Source of the DNA: Epiperipatus broadwayi | Taxonomy: Eukaryota; Onychophora; Udeonychophora; Euonychophora; Peripatidae | DNA: 64,000 nt | Assembly: GCA_028023455.1 (NCBI GenBank) | Contig: JAQFVV010012477.1 | Location: 3,983,365-4,047,364 of the forward strand | Direction of reading: 5' to 3' | Shown here: positions 45,101 to 57,704 of the stretch, piece by piece | Numbering within the stretch: position 1 is the stretch's first letter | Layout of the letters: every line of letters starts with the position of its first letter | Position numbers and translations under genes: made by a program | Notes under the pieces: generated by a model | The model's database searches: none | Told to the model about the DNA's origin: nothing | What the model saw: only the letters and a program-made list of their open reading frames with translations

Positions 45101-46264
45101 TACAGTCTGTTCTGATGATTTCTCCATTGTTCTTCAGATTCTCTGCTAACGCTCAGACAATGTCATCTTCATTTCAGATATCACTCTTCTTTTGAAATAG
45201 ATTCAGATACTTCAGGTTAGGTGTTTTTTTAGGCATTATTTATACAAACGAATTACAGCGTATGCTCTCTGGTAATTAAGATAGCATTCTGGTCCTGTGC
45301 CATGTTTGTCTAGCCAATACACATTGTTTGTTAATTAAAAAAAGATTTAAATTTTCTTCAGCTTATAATTGGTATTGAGTGAATTTATGCAAAGGTATGT
45401 TTTATATCATTTCTTATCAGTATGTATGTACTGGCTATATATAACGTTCATTTTTTTTTTTTTGATTGTGCAGTTTTCTGTCTTCGATTGTCACTGTAGA
45501 ATTAATTTAATCCTATGATTACCCTGCTAAAGTTTATTGATTTTTACTGTTTCAAATATCTGTTTCAATTTTTAGCACTTAAAAATCCTATGCAGAATAG
45601 ATAATATCTTAAAAAATATCACCAATTTTATTAATGTTCTATATTTATTTTTAGTTGTTTTCAGTCTGATATTGTTATAACTCTTGATAAAATATGAAAG
45701 TGAACAGAAATGATAGGCCAATAACCTACAAAAATGTCAACAGAGTGAAACTAGTTAACTTCAAAGGCTCTTCAAAATGCATATTACAAAACTTGCCGGT
45801 AAAATTATTCATATCCCGATTGTGACTAAATTAAGTGTTTGCAAACAATCCTTCCTATAATAAGCTTATAATATTACTACTAATAGAGACATTTGCAGAA
45901 TTATCATTCAAAGAACTTTCTGGAAGAAACTCAAGTGAACTTTAATTATTAAACTGTTTTAGTTAGTTGATTTAATGTCTGGATTAGTGTGCATGTATTC
46001 TTTCCAATTAATTAATAATGTGTTTTTAATATTTTAATTTGTTAGAATAAAAATATTTATTTCTAATTTCAACTATTCATTGTGCATTATTAATGAGAGT
46101 TATTAAATTTATGAAAATTAGTTTATTAGGATTTGAGTGTATAATTTACCTTTGCCAATATTTGTTGATTAAGCCCCAGGAATAATATTCTCTAAAAAAA
46201 TAAAGTTACAGGAAATCATAACCCCATTCTTTTAGTTACTTGTGTCAAAATTATGGAATATGAG
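42190..46264. other. Gene-poor region
   Basis: No gene was recognised. The stretches 43240-43600 and 43800-44200 are less AT-rich and contain small local direct repeats (GGCCGAGTATT at about 43293 and 43448; TATGCCTCAGTATT/TATGCCTTAGTATT about 60 bp apart near 44035-44100). No family assignment is possible. Confidence 0.45.
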
Positions 46265-46850
46265 GAAGTTGATGTAATGATGTGATGGACTGTAGCTTCT
46301 TCTTAAACGAAGTCAAGAATCTCTCAGCAATTATGCCTAGAGAAAACTGTTAGCTACTTAATTTTACATTCCCCAGTCTAAGTTTTCCAATATTCTGCTC
46401 CATACCATTTCCACAACATAATCTTTGTCAACTCTATGGCCTTTATATCTAAATCCTTCATATCTTTTTCCAAACCCAGCATAAAAACCAATAATCCACT
46501 TTCTGTATAATCACTTTTTTCATATTTATTTTTCCATAACTTCATTACATGTGCCCTTTCTGTTTTTAAACATTTACATTCAATTAACAGATGCCTAATA
46601 TTTTCTATTCCTTACATAATTTACAGACTAAATCACCCATATTTTTCCATTTACATGTATATTCTCTTGTTGCTAAAGATCCTGTTTGACCCTTAAACAA
46701 TAAACCATTTTCCTTACTATTATCATATATTAACTCACACCTAATATTCTGTTTATTTCTATATATATTTAAACTATTTTTACTCTCCATACTAGTTCTT
46801 CATTTCTCTAACTCATTCTTTATTAATAAATCTATTCTTTAGTTAGGAGT
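46265..46850 (-). pseudogene. Second LINE family, C-terminal zinc-finger end and 3' UTR
   Basis: The minus strand encodes LVCKLCKE, a frameshift, then ENIRHLLIECKCLKTE, i.e. a C-x2-C...H-x4-C knuckle typical of LINE ORF2 C-termini. It continues MLGLEKDMKDLDIKAIE and LTKIMLWKWYGAEYWKT to a stop near 46386. A non-coding tail follows to about 46265 and is shared with the copy at 56.4 kb. The open frame 46605-46790 covers the part upstream of the frameshift. This clade differs from the RTE pieces, which lack such a finger. Confidence 0.75.
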
Positions 46851-47334
46851 CTATTGATTATGGCACCCTCTTATAAATTAAAACTAACTTTGTTGGCATT
46901 TCCTGTCATAATAATTAGTAGGCCAGTTAATCAGGAAATATAGCTATGTTTTTTTAGAAATACAAACAAGATATTTTCTTACCTATAGTTTGATTAACTT
47001 GCAGTTTATAGTGTGTAAAAAAGAAGGTCAACCAGAATCTACTAAAATGTGAAAACATTATAATATGTACATATTTATTGGTAACATTGTAAAAATATTT
47101 GATTATTTTTTTATTGTAGGTAATATTCCAAATATATTTATTACTCTTTATTCTATAAAGTGTTATAATTTTGAGCACCACTTACAGATTACTTTATTAA
47201 AAAAATCATATGCAGGCATACTGTGATAATATTAATGTTTTCCTATATATTGTAATTCCATGGAACTATAAGGTAAAATGGAGAAATGGGAAACCACCAT
47301 CATCCTCCAATAAATAATCAATGATGATGATATA

Positions 47335-47460
47335 TGATATATGTATATTGCAGATCATTTATTTTTTTCACATGTATGTGGTCATGTGTATTGGTTGCAT
47401 AAGATGGAATGGATGAATAAATGAAGCTTGAAAGTCTGGGTTCAAATCCTTTCTAATTAT
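47335..47460 (+). repeat. Hammerhead retroposon family A, 3' fragment
   Basis: A deletion removes the core, joining GATGATGATATA to a GATATATGTATATTG stretch. The 3' half (TTTCACATGTATGTGGTC, then GGGTTCAAATCC) is well preserved. Confidence 0.8.
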
Positions 47461-47464
47461 ATAA

Positions 47465-49605
47465 GGAATAAATATATAATGAGAATGAGAATATCAGCAT
47501 GAACTAAACTATAAGAAATTATACTAATAATAAGTTATAAACTACAAATTATCCAACATTAAAGAACAGTAATCTCTTATAACTGGATTTAAAAGAGGCA
47601 CTTTATAAACACTTGTCAAACTTAGGACATGATATACAATAATTATTTAGATGCATATACTTAAGTTCCAATCCATCACTCATAACAAAAAATAATTCTG
47701 GGATACTGATAAATGTTAATCATCATCAAAAGGCTGGCTACTTTACCATTAGTGCATCAGCTAACTATAAACTAAATTTCTAATGAATCAAACAAAATGC
47801 AGCGAATGAACTTTAAAGGTGACATCTTTGCATGATACATAATTATTACCTGAATGTCCAAACACAAGCATAACTCCCAACATAGAAATAACTTAACCAT
47901 TATTCATCTCAAAAGCTAGCTCAAGATCACATGACTTAAGATCTGTGACTATGAATAAGATAAATATAAATGCATGTTTTCTATATTATAATTGAATTAG
48001 TCTTATTGGGATAATTTGAAAAAATCCTTTAAAATATTATTCTAGTATGAAATCAAGTCATATACATTGTCAATTCATAAAACAGATAGCTAGAGGAATA
48101 AAGATATTAAAACTATTATTTTTTAACAATTATTTAATAAAGTAACCGATTAATAAGTAAAAAAATTAATGACATGATGACATGATAATTCAAACTTAAA
48201 TAAATTTTATCAAAAATACAATTTCCTATAGTAAATCTGATTAACCAGTTGACTTTTATTCATTAATTTAATTGATTTTTATTCCTATTGAGTTATTTTC
48301 TTTTCAATAACTAAAGTTGGAAAATAACTTTTCACAATCAGAGATAAGGAAATTTTAAATTAACTAAAAACCCTTTTTATAATTTTGCAAGGAAAATAAT
48401 ATAAAAAAATAAAACATCTTCTGATAGAAAATGTTAAATTAATAAAATTAATCATTATTACCAATTATTGTTTCTATAAAAAAATTATCTATATATGAAG
48501 GTATAATGTGCACAGTAAAATATCTTTACCATGGTTTTTTAGTCCTTCTTTGATAGTTGCAATTTTCACTTTTCTTTCCTGTTGACTTCCATTGTTAAGT
48601 TTACCAATCGTTTTTTTTATAGGCATATAGAAGTTATCCAATTAACACATTTGTAGGGTAATGCTCACAGTCAAATAAATTTTTGCAATAGAATATTTTT
48701 AAATCTCTACACAGAATAAATTTATTCATTCTTATAAAATCTAATAATTTTTTTAGATCAAGCTAAAACACAGAGGCAGAGACAATCATGCTCTTGGATA
48801 AAAAACCATGCTTACTGCAGCTAGAAATGTTTTTTCATATACTTTTATCTAGTGAACAAGTTCCATGATAAAGTTTGATGACTCTCAGTTTATAAACAAG
48901 GCTTAACTTTATTTAAAAAACCATTTTTACAGCTAAATTTCTGTCTCTATTTTCTTCCAACAGCTAAATCAGGAAAAACTGTTGCTATTGATTTTTACAA
49001 TAGTTTGGCCAAAACAGACTGTTGCTACTGTCTTCTTCAACAGCTTAGTCAAGAATGAGTGTTTCTTACAAGACACTGAAGTCTATTCCATTAACTGATA
49101 TCCATACAATTTTTATATGGAACAACCCTGTATTCATCCTATCACATTTTGTCTCCAACATGGTCAAATTAAACAATGACCAATTGGATATATTTTTCCA
49201 AACAGATTGTTTAGTTATTTCCCTCTTTTATTTTAATTAAAAAAGCCCATGGAGTTGTTTTTCTTTTGTCTATGCTTTCCTTTTCCTGCTTGGCTCATTA
49301 CAGTATTGGACACCTCACAAAAGATGACTTGGGAACAGCTATAACTGTAGAATAGCATTAGCAGAGCTAGTGAAGAACATTAGCATTTGGAATAACATTA
49401 GTAAGTGATTGTTCCTTGTCAGCAATTATATTTATAAATATATATGCTATTAGTCACATTAAGAGACCAGCCTTTTTATTAAACTTTTAAAACAATATAA
49501 AGAAATCTGGCATCAAGATACAACTAAAATTATTTGAAAAGATGGTAATTCCAATGGCTTCTGTATATTTAAAAGAATATATTACGGTACTACATATGAA
49601 GGGGC
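47465..49605. other. AT-rich region without recognised gene
   Basis: Near 48900-49060 three copies of an AACTGTTGCTA/GACTGTTGCTACTGT-like phrase with CAGCTAAATC form a short local repeat. Otherwise nothing was recognised. Confidence 0.5.
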
Positions 49606-49607
49606 AA

Positions 49608-49965
49608 ATTGACTTAGGGTCAACATGGGTATGGCTATAATATTAGCATCATCAAGAGCTTTGAGCATTCCAGCATTAGATTGTCAATGATATAAATGGA
49701 TAAAGAGTTGGAGAGTGGAGAGGATTTAAGCCTGTCCATTAAAGTGTGTAGATTTGTTACCTTAATATAAACTGAGTGCTGATTATATATATATGTAGGA
49801 GATGATGATTTCAACCAATTGATGAGTACTGGTTCGCATGAAATACATATATTGGAGATCATTTATCTTTTTCACATGTACGTGGTCATCTGCATCAGTT
49901 ATATTGGATGGAGAAGACGATTGTAGGGAGGTTGAAAGTCTAGGTTCAAACCATTAATTATATTT
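49608..49965 (+). repeat. Hammerhead retroposon family A, near-full-length copy
   Basis: It begins GACTTAGGGTCAACATGGG, matching the 5' end of the 32.5-kb element, and runs through all family blocks to GGTTCAAACC. The hammerhead (49802-49862) has TTGATGA (core C3 changed to T), stem II with a 1-nt loss, GAAA, TACATA, TA and TTGG. Stem I pairs ATGATTT with AGATCAT beyond a CAA bulge. Probably inactive because of the core change. Confidence 0.87.
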
Positions 49966-49969
49966 AACG

Positions 49970-52085
49970 TTTTATAATTTTGTTTAATTAATAATTACTA
50001 TATATATATATATTTAAACAAATCAAGAAAAAACAATTTTTTTTAAAAACTATGTAAATCATAGGAGATGGATATGAAATAACGATTCAAAAAAAAATTT
50101 CAGACTTGGGGAGTTAATTCATTTCTAGTTTATATGCGTTCATTGCAACTTGCTTATTCGTTTTTCTTTGAAAATGTAACTTAATTTTCTAAGTCTTTTT
50201 TACTTTTTTTTTAGGGGGAAAAATGTACACATAGTAGAATAAATAATGAAGTGAGATTTAAAACTAATTAGGCTAGGAGAAAGTCATTGAAAAAAGAAAA
50301 TAGAAAAATAGATAATTTTTTTAAAAAGGTTGATTTTATTTAATAAGCAATAAATGATGATGATATGACCTATTTATATTATTGCCATCTGTGACTTCTA
50401 TTCATCCATTGGATGTGGTTTCTTCCTTTATATCCCTTTATTTTTAATACTACATCAACCACCATGCATCTAAAATTTTATGGAGGCATTAATAAATCTT
50501 ATAACTTTTCAGTCATCCAATGAGTTATTTTTCAATTTTCCCATTTTATATATAAAAAAATCTTATCTTCAAAGATCTGAAAACAATTTTTTGTAGTCCT
50601 CCGGGGTTTGTTCAAAGTCCATGGTTCACATTTTAGCTCTATCATTTTAGGCATTCAAACTTCCTATGAATTCCTGAGCAATAAAATATTCAATCACTTT
50701 TTACCTTTTATTTAACCATTTTTTTTATTTATTGGAGATTTGCTTACTTAATATTATCTTCAGATTTATATTGCTTTATCATCATCATCAAAAAGTGTGG
50801 CTCAGTATTAATAAACTCTTTTCTTTCATCCTCTTCAGGTATGAAAAACTGTTATTGATTGAGTTTTTGTATTTGATATGGCATAGAAGCTTTTTTTTTC
50901 AACCTCAAATTAATTAATCACAATTTTCCCCCTCTCGCATGAATGACTAAAGAACTTTTGCTTCTCTGCACACCTTTCTTCCACACCCATATATTACATA
51001 GTAAGAAAATAGATGCCTAAAATAGTCTTATGTGGTCTAATATAGTGATAAGCTAACTAATTCGAAGGCTCAAAATTTCTGGATCAAAATTCAACCTAAC
51101 ATTTCCGATGCTTGAATGCTTATGATCTCTGGAGCGATTAATCTTTTGATAATTTTTTATTTATAATATTTTAAAATCGATATTTTTTTCAATAAACTGA
51201 TATTAGTAAATGAAATGAAGAATTTAGTTTGGAAATTTTCAATAAACATTAATTTGAACAGTTTTGTTATTAGATAACATTAAATTTTTGAACAAACAGG
51301 ATGCGTGTATTATTATTACCGCAGTAAAAATTTTTCCCTATCAATAATATTGTTAGAGCGAAATTCAAAATAAATTAGTTTGTTATTTAAGTTGCTAACA
51401 CTTAAGCAAATCAATAATAACAAATAAGGGAAGGGAGAATAAGATAACATTAAATACAATTTAATTTCATCATAAGAACAATGGAAGAATTATAGCTTTA
51501 AGAAAGGGAGCATTATTTACGTTATATTATTAATAATATTGATTTTTCTATTAGTAAAGTAAAAACCCCAAGCATTTCCACTTTAGTAAACTGAATCAGC
51601 AGCTTAATGTAGTCTAACAAGATATAAAATTTTATAAAATAATTATCCATAAAAGAAAATAAGTGCGTTTTTGTTGGTAAGATTATCTCAAGTGAATTCA
51701 AAACTCTCCAAGCGTACTTTGATGAGAAACAAACAAATTAGAAACAAAATAACATATTTAATACACACACATATATACATTCAAATTTTATTAAAAAGTA
51801 CGGCATCCATTTTCCACGTTATTGATCCGGTGTTCAAATATAGGCCAAATGCTATTATTTTTCATAAGTCTTAAACTTTCACGTAGCTTATCCATAATTA
51901 ACATAGAGTAACAATCCAATATTGGTCAGTAAATGGATATCTAGTTATCTTTAGCCAGAGAATAAAATAAGTTTAGGCAATTGGCAAACCGCCACAGTCT
52001 GGTAATTAAAAATTATATGATTACTGCCTTCTTCACTGCTCCGTGGGATAAGCAAGGGGGGGGGGATTTATTCTGCAAAGTGCTA
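49970..52085. other. AT-rich region without recognised gene
   Basis: No motif was recognised. A G-run lies just before the next SINE at about 52056-52065. Confidence 0.5.
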
Positions 52086-52088
52086 TTT

Positions 52089-52168
52089 ATTAGCCGAGAG
52101 GTCATCGGGTTGCAGACGGTTGAGGGTTCGCCTCCCGGCTGAGGCTATGACATATGGGGAAAAAAAAA
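52089..52168 (+). mobile_element. tRNA-derived SINE, family B, copy 4 (internally deleted)
   Basis: TTAGCCGAGAGGTCATCG is joined directly to GGTTGCAGACGGTTG, losing about 24 nt that contain the anticodon-like CCTTGCAAG present in other copies. Box B (GGGTTCGCCTCCCGG), the end GCTATGACATATG and the A tail are kept. Confidence 0.85.
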
Positions 52169-52494
52169 CTACATTTAAACACATTTAAATCTATTCCATT
52201 GCTTATATTAAAATAACCTCTCTACAATTTTTGCACTTTCTATGTACTTTTCACAATACTTTGATAAATTCAACTATCTTACATTTTTCACTTTCTAACA
52301 GCCTTTTTTTAGAGCTATATAAAAATTATATATTATAAAAATAAATGCAATTGTAATCTACTAATCTGAAAAAGACTGCCATATAGTTAAAACTGTATGA
52401 TAACTACATTTAATAAAGCATTTTAAAGAGTCCACAGAAAGTGTAACATTTTGTAAAGATATTTTTTTTTTTATATATTCTGATTTATTGGATG

Positions 52495-52655
52495 AAATAA
52501 GATAAAAATAGGGAGATAAAATGGATAAATAAAATAAGGAAGTGCTGGGATAATGTGGAGAAGAGAGGCTAGAGATAAAAAAAAACCTGGATTAAACATG
52601 GAGAGACCTTCATCCTGCAGTCAACTGATGATGGTTGGAAATGATGATGATGATT
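52495..52655 (+). pseudogene. RTE-clade LINE 3' end
   Basis: The plus strand reads IMWRREARD, then after an A-run frameshift TWIKHGETFILQSTDDG. This matches the last residues of the minus-strand fragment at 1650-1913 (MWRREAKD, WIKLGETFIL) and closes with CAACTGATGATGG and an (ATG)n tail. It is a short 5'-truncated insertion. Confidence 0.78.
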
Positions 52656-52659
52656 TAGT

Positions 52660-54070
52660 GGGATGTTAACTGAAGTTGAATTATGTTTTTTTGGCATTTT
52701 CTTATATGTCTAAAAAACATTAGTTGGTATCTTTACACATTATATTTGGGAAAAGTTTTAGAAATTAAAAGCAAATGGTTAATCACTCAGGGATAGGATG
52801 GTAATTTTCAAAAACCAAGAATGACATATTTAGGTGTAATCCAGAAACTTTTAGCTCTTAAGACCACCACTCTGTACCAGTGTACTGCACTATCAAATTT
52901 AGTCCAGATCTTGAAATTGAATGATTTAGTAGGATCAGAAATTTCAAAAATATTTTTCAATAGTTTTCTAATATTTGTTAATAAATATATAGTAGATATT
53001 TCTAAACAAAATATAAGTTTAACTATATATATATATTGTCTTTTTATTTTATTTTTAAAACAAGTTAACAGGATCAAAATATACTTATTACAATAAGATA
53101 GCTAATCTTAAATTCATGTATCATACATAATTAAATTCGTGATTTAACTGCTTATAAAATCACACTACCAGAAAAAAAAAAAAACCCTTAAAAGCAAGAA
53201 ATTAATTTTATTTTAAAAAATTATGAATAAAATAACATTATAGTAGAGTCTGAAAGAGGGAGGCTTAATATTAAATCAATTGACTTGATATTAAAGTTCC
53301 ATAGTCAATTGAGTATTCACCTGTAAATAAACCTAGTTTAACATGACTAAACATTAAACAAGGCAGTAATATTAAACACAATTGACTCACAATGTGAAAT
53401 CAAAGCCTAGATATTAAAGTACCAATAAGTATACACATCAGCTTCAATAAATAAATCTATTTTGATATGCCAAAGTCATGTCAAACTAACTTTATATAAT
53501 ATCTAATAAATCAAACATCTAAATATGTAATTAAATAAGTAATTTCTGACAGATTGATCAAATCAATTGAAAAACAGATGTTTAAACTACTGTGGTTGAG
53601 TTCATATTTATTCAACTTTGTTAAAATTTACTTTTTAGAGCAATTATTTATTTCCATGTGCAAAAACTGGGACAAAAATTTAAATTTAGAATTTTCTTTC
53701 TTTGTTTAATATAATTTGGTGGTTATTTTATTGCACAATAAAATTTTTGACATTTCTAAAAACATCAAAATTCTATTTGTAATTTAAAATGCAGGCTTCC
53801 ATATAAGAGATTATTTATAGTATTTATAAATTTATCAATAATATTAAATATATATATTTAGGTATTAGAAAAAGTAATCTTTTATAATACAAATTAGTAA
53901 CTTATGGACAGATATAAAGCATGGATTACAATATTGATGATGATTATTACATCTTTAGCTGCAGTAACAAAATTCAAAAACTCTATAGAGTCAAGAGCAA
54001 AATCATTCTTTTAATTGAATTACTGTAAATTTCTTTACAATATTTTATTAATAATTAAGCTGTTAAACAT
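52660..54070. other. AT-rich region without recognised gene
   Basis: Overlapping open frames on opposite strands at 52808-53096 are chance; neither has a motif. Confidence 0.5.
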
Positions 54071-54071
54071 A

Positions 54072-54350
54072 CACATATATATTATTTATAATACTTCACT
54101 CATATACACTTTAATGCAATTAATTTTCTTAAAAACTTCTTTATTTTCTTACAGTTTTGACTGTCCAGCAGTCTTCTTCAGAGCTCCATCTTCCTTACAG
54201 TTGTTTTAACTTTAATTAAAATGCCTGTAAGGAAGATGGAGCTCTGAAGAAGACTGATGAACAGTCGAAACTGTAAGAAAATAAAGAAGTTTTTAAGAAA
54301 ATTAATTGCATTAAAGTGTATATGAGTGAAGTATTATAAATAATATATAT
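54072..54350. repeat. Inverted pair with hammerhead cores (family P9)
   Basis: Arms of about 126-129 bp (54072-54200 and 54225-54350) are inverted copies with few differences around a 24-nt AT-rich centre. The plus copy has CTGAAGA (54244-54250), stem II GACTG/CAGTC (54252-54256 with 54262-54266) and GAAA (54267-54270). The minus copy has CTGAAGA (54181-54175), the same stem, and AAAA in place of GAAA. A stem I partner after a UH dinucleotide is not evident. The paired short open frames at 54015-54209 and 54216-54404 are similar only because the DNA is palindromic. Confidence 0.8.
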
Positions 54351-54354
54351 GATT

Positions 54355-56345
54355 ATATGAAGATATGCAAAAAAAGTGAAGGAGAAAAATAAGAAAACAT
54401 ACACATAACTTAAAATTATAACTTATCATTATTAATAGCAAGTCATCAGTATTGCCATAGTAACTTCAAAAAAAATAAGAAAGATGAAAAGTATATTTTT
54501 GTAACTAAGGTTTTTTGAAGCTATAAAAATTAGTGTGGATGAGACCAAATATTTTTTTTCTTATATTTACTAATTTTGTAATGATACATTTCCTAACCTT
54601 TTCCTTATACTTTTATGTTAATAAATGCACAGAGCTAAATGATTTGTTTTTATGTTTCAATATTTTTAAAATACTAAAGGTAATAATCTAAACAAAATCT
54701 AGGTTATTAAGAGGAAGGATTTCACCTTTTTAATATACACATCTTACTAATTTTATAACAACTCAATGCTGTCCTTTTGAGTACAGAGTAGATAGTGATC
54801 ATGTGATGTTCAGTGGTTTTACAGAGGAGACTCTCAAACCTAAGCACAAGATAGAGACTTTTTAAAGATAAGAGCAGCCATCTCTCTTTAACCTAAATTC
54901 TTATTAGTTAAATGAATAAGAGTTGTATGGACCATAAAACAAAAACATATTTGCAATAATGTTTCATCTTCTACCATTGCTAATGAAAAATGAAATAAAG
55001 GAGATAGATGTATGAAAACCCTTATGAAGGAAGAGAAATAAAACAAGGTTACTTTTATATATACTACAAAATCCACATCAATGCATATAAAAGTTTAATG
55101 CAATTTTTTCAAATCTGAAATATTATTATCAACATTCCGATTCTATTTGTTTGTTTTTTTTTTTAACTTTGTTAGCGTTAATTAATTATAAGTTTAATTA
55201 CTGATCAAACACTCATAGAATGAGAAACAGAAATCAAGATGAGGATTTAAATTGCTCATGCCTACATAAATATCATGATTTATTACCTATTAGATCACAA
55301 TAATTAAACATTTGCTTAAAAAAATATTAAAAATTTTCATTCTTATAATGCCATAGTAATTCATACTTTTAGAATTACGGCTCTGAAATTTTTGGCAACA
55401 AGAAAAATAATGTTCTTAAAAAATAATAAATAATGGTAAAATACATATTTATATATTCTAAAATACTTACCTAAAAGTACTATAAGCAAAATTTGGCAGA
55501 ACAATATGTTTTATTAGTTGTATATTACTGTAGTATGATATAATTTATACAATCATCCATATAAAATGAAATCATTTTCATCTACCCTCAAACACTAATC
55601 ATAATGATTATGTTTTTATAAGTTACGTATTATATCATGAAAATTATTTTTTTCATCTGTATATGTTAATATTTGTATATAATTTGTTGTTAATAAAGTT
55701 TATTTTATAAAAAAAATATTGTCCTTTTTAGATTACTATTTAGATAATCTATGTAATATTAATATCATTTATGTTCTTTAATATTTTTTCACCTCTAATA
55801 TGATAGTTTTGATTGCACCAGCAATTTTTTTCAGAACTATCAAAAACATAATACAAACCAAGTAATGAATCATAAGTACGTGCACATATTGTTATATAAT
55901 AAATTTAGTCTAATTACTTGATTTCCCACAATACTGTCTTAATTTTTTCTGCAACAAATTATTTTTTAAAAATATTTTATACCTTGTTAATTATATTTTA
56001 TTTTCAGATAGGTATTTCCTATAAAAACACTTTCAAAAAATAATTTTTAGATAATCTTTATAATATAAAAGATGTCTGTGTCTTCTGCAAAATCTCTGCT
56101 CAATTTCCACTTTAAAGAATTTTTTTAGAAGACTGTTACCATTCATTTGTGTCACATGCCTAATCCAATAACTAATAAAGATGTATTCCTACAAAATTCA
56201 TATGTCAAAATATAAATAGTAGCCTATATGAGATAAAACTGATGTGTTAGAACTAAGGTGGATATAGCCTATTTACAGATAGAGATTTTCAAGTTGCAAA
56301 ATTTGAATATAATTAGCAATCCAAAAATATAAATACACAAAAATT
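54355..56345. other. AT-rich region without recognised gene
   Basis: GATAGTGATCATGTGATGTT near 54791-54811 recurs in family C (inverted near 32000), so a small family C fragment may lie here. Otherwise nothing was recognised. Confidence 0.5.
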
Positions 56346-56585
56346 GCAACATCATGTGATGTGGTGTGATGCAATGTGACTTCTCCTTATTTGGAGTCAG
56401 GAATCTCTCAGCCACTAAGCCCAGAGAAACCTGTCAGCCACTTTATCTTCACATTCCATTCCCCACCTTAAGTTTTTCCCAAATTCTTCTCTATCCTGCT
56501 CTATCCCATTTCCACAACATAATCTTTGTCAATTCCATGGCCTTTATATCTAAACCCCCTTTATCTTTTCCCAATAATAATCAAC
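56346..56585 (-). pseudogene. Second LINE family, 3' end copy
   Basis: The minus strand reads GLDIKAMELTKIMLWKWDRA and then the same non-coding tail as at 46265-46480, with matching blocks AGAGATTCCTGACTCC and CATCACATGATG. It is shorter and truncated upstream at about 56585. The plus-strand frame 56366-56596 is a shadow. Confidence 0.75.
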
Positions 56586-56589
56586 ATGA

Positions 56590-57434
56590 TTATTAATTGT
56601 GATACTTATCTTAAACTATAAAAACATCAGAGAAAATAATGAGTAATGTTAGAGAAAAAAAGAGACTTTCATGGCTACTTTTTGGGATTTCTTTTCTTGT
56701 AAGAGGATATTGTTATTTTTCAGTGACTACTATTGGTAAAACTAGCATTGACATATCAATTTAGCAAAAAAAAAAAACAAAAAAAAAAAACCTATTCAAT
56801 AATCACACTTTTTGTAAAAAAAAATAAAATAAAACATATAAAAAATAATACAATGTTTGAAATCATAAAAATAATATAATTTATTTAAAAAAAATACATG
56901 AAAATAATATATTTAATGAACAAATAGTGATTGAATAACAAATACTTTCAGTATGTTTAATCATTGCAAAATTTTATAAGAAATTAAATAATAATGAGTA
57001 CAATTCTATAATAAATTATATTATACAATTAGTATAAAAAGTAATCCATAAGAAAGTATTTGATGACAATAAATCCATAAAAACGAGTAAATCCCCCCCC
57101 CCCCATGTCATGATTAATTTACTACGAAATATATGCATTGATTATACTTATTGAAAAAACTTCATTTTTCAACAATTGTTTATCCAGTAAATATTATATT
57201 ATTTTTAGGTTTGTTATCTGATTAACTTTATTATTTTGTTTTCAAAGATATTATTTTCGTGGTTTTTCTTTATTCCTCGACCTCATTTGCTATCAATGGT
57301 ATTAAAATTCCTCATACAATTAGTAATTATATATTGGGTTATTTCCACTATAATAATTTTAAATATTGAATGTCTTTAGAAAAAAATCAAACTTTTTTTA
57401 TTTAAACTTTCCCAATAGTTTTAACTGTTAGTAA
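56590..57434. other. AT-rich stretch with a diverged local repeat
   Basis: A segment near 57148-57255 (TTATTGAAAA, then ATTATTTTTAG and TTGTTTTCAAA) recurs near 57740-57850, suggesting a diverged direct duplication around the P5 copy. A poly-C run lies near 57091-57104. Confidence 0.45.
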
Positions 57435-57700
57435 TATCACACAAGTTAATATATAATACAACACATTTTGAATAGCATTAGTCTTCTCTCTTCTTTAGAT
57501 GTTGTTGGTCTTATTAGTGCCAGTATTAGCATAGCGATTAAATTTAGATCTTTAGATTCATGAATATTGAATTTAAAGTAATACTCTAACCAACTGAATG
57601 ATTTTATTAAAGTCTGAATTTTTCTAAAGTTATTCAATAATTAATATTGAATAATGAAAATAGTCCAACAAATAATTACTACTAAAATACCATCATCACA
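57435..57700 (-). repeat. Family P5 element, third copy
   Basis: Shared with the 31-kb pair in the same order: CTTCTTTAGATGTT, CCAGTATTAGCATAG, AATATTGAATTTAAAG and the adjoining AAATAGTCCAAC block. The hammerhead position has decayed to CTAAAGA. It is a single copy, not part of a palindrome. Confidence 0.55.
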
Positions 57701-57704
57701 AATC

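Noticed and set aside
45110-45140. Minus-strand CTGAAGA followed by GAAA and TCATC
   Set aside because: The intervening ACAATGGA cannot form stem II and no stem I pairing exists.
52618-52650. CTGATGATGGTTGGAAATG as another hammerhead core
   Set aside because: CTGATGA and GAAA occur by chance in the RTE (ATG)n tail; there is no stem II between them.
54015-54404. Two similar ~63-codon open frames on opposite strands
   Set aside because: Their similarity is explained by the inverted repeat; they are not a duplicated gene.
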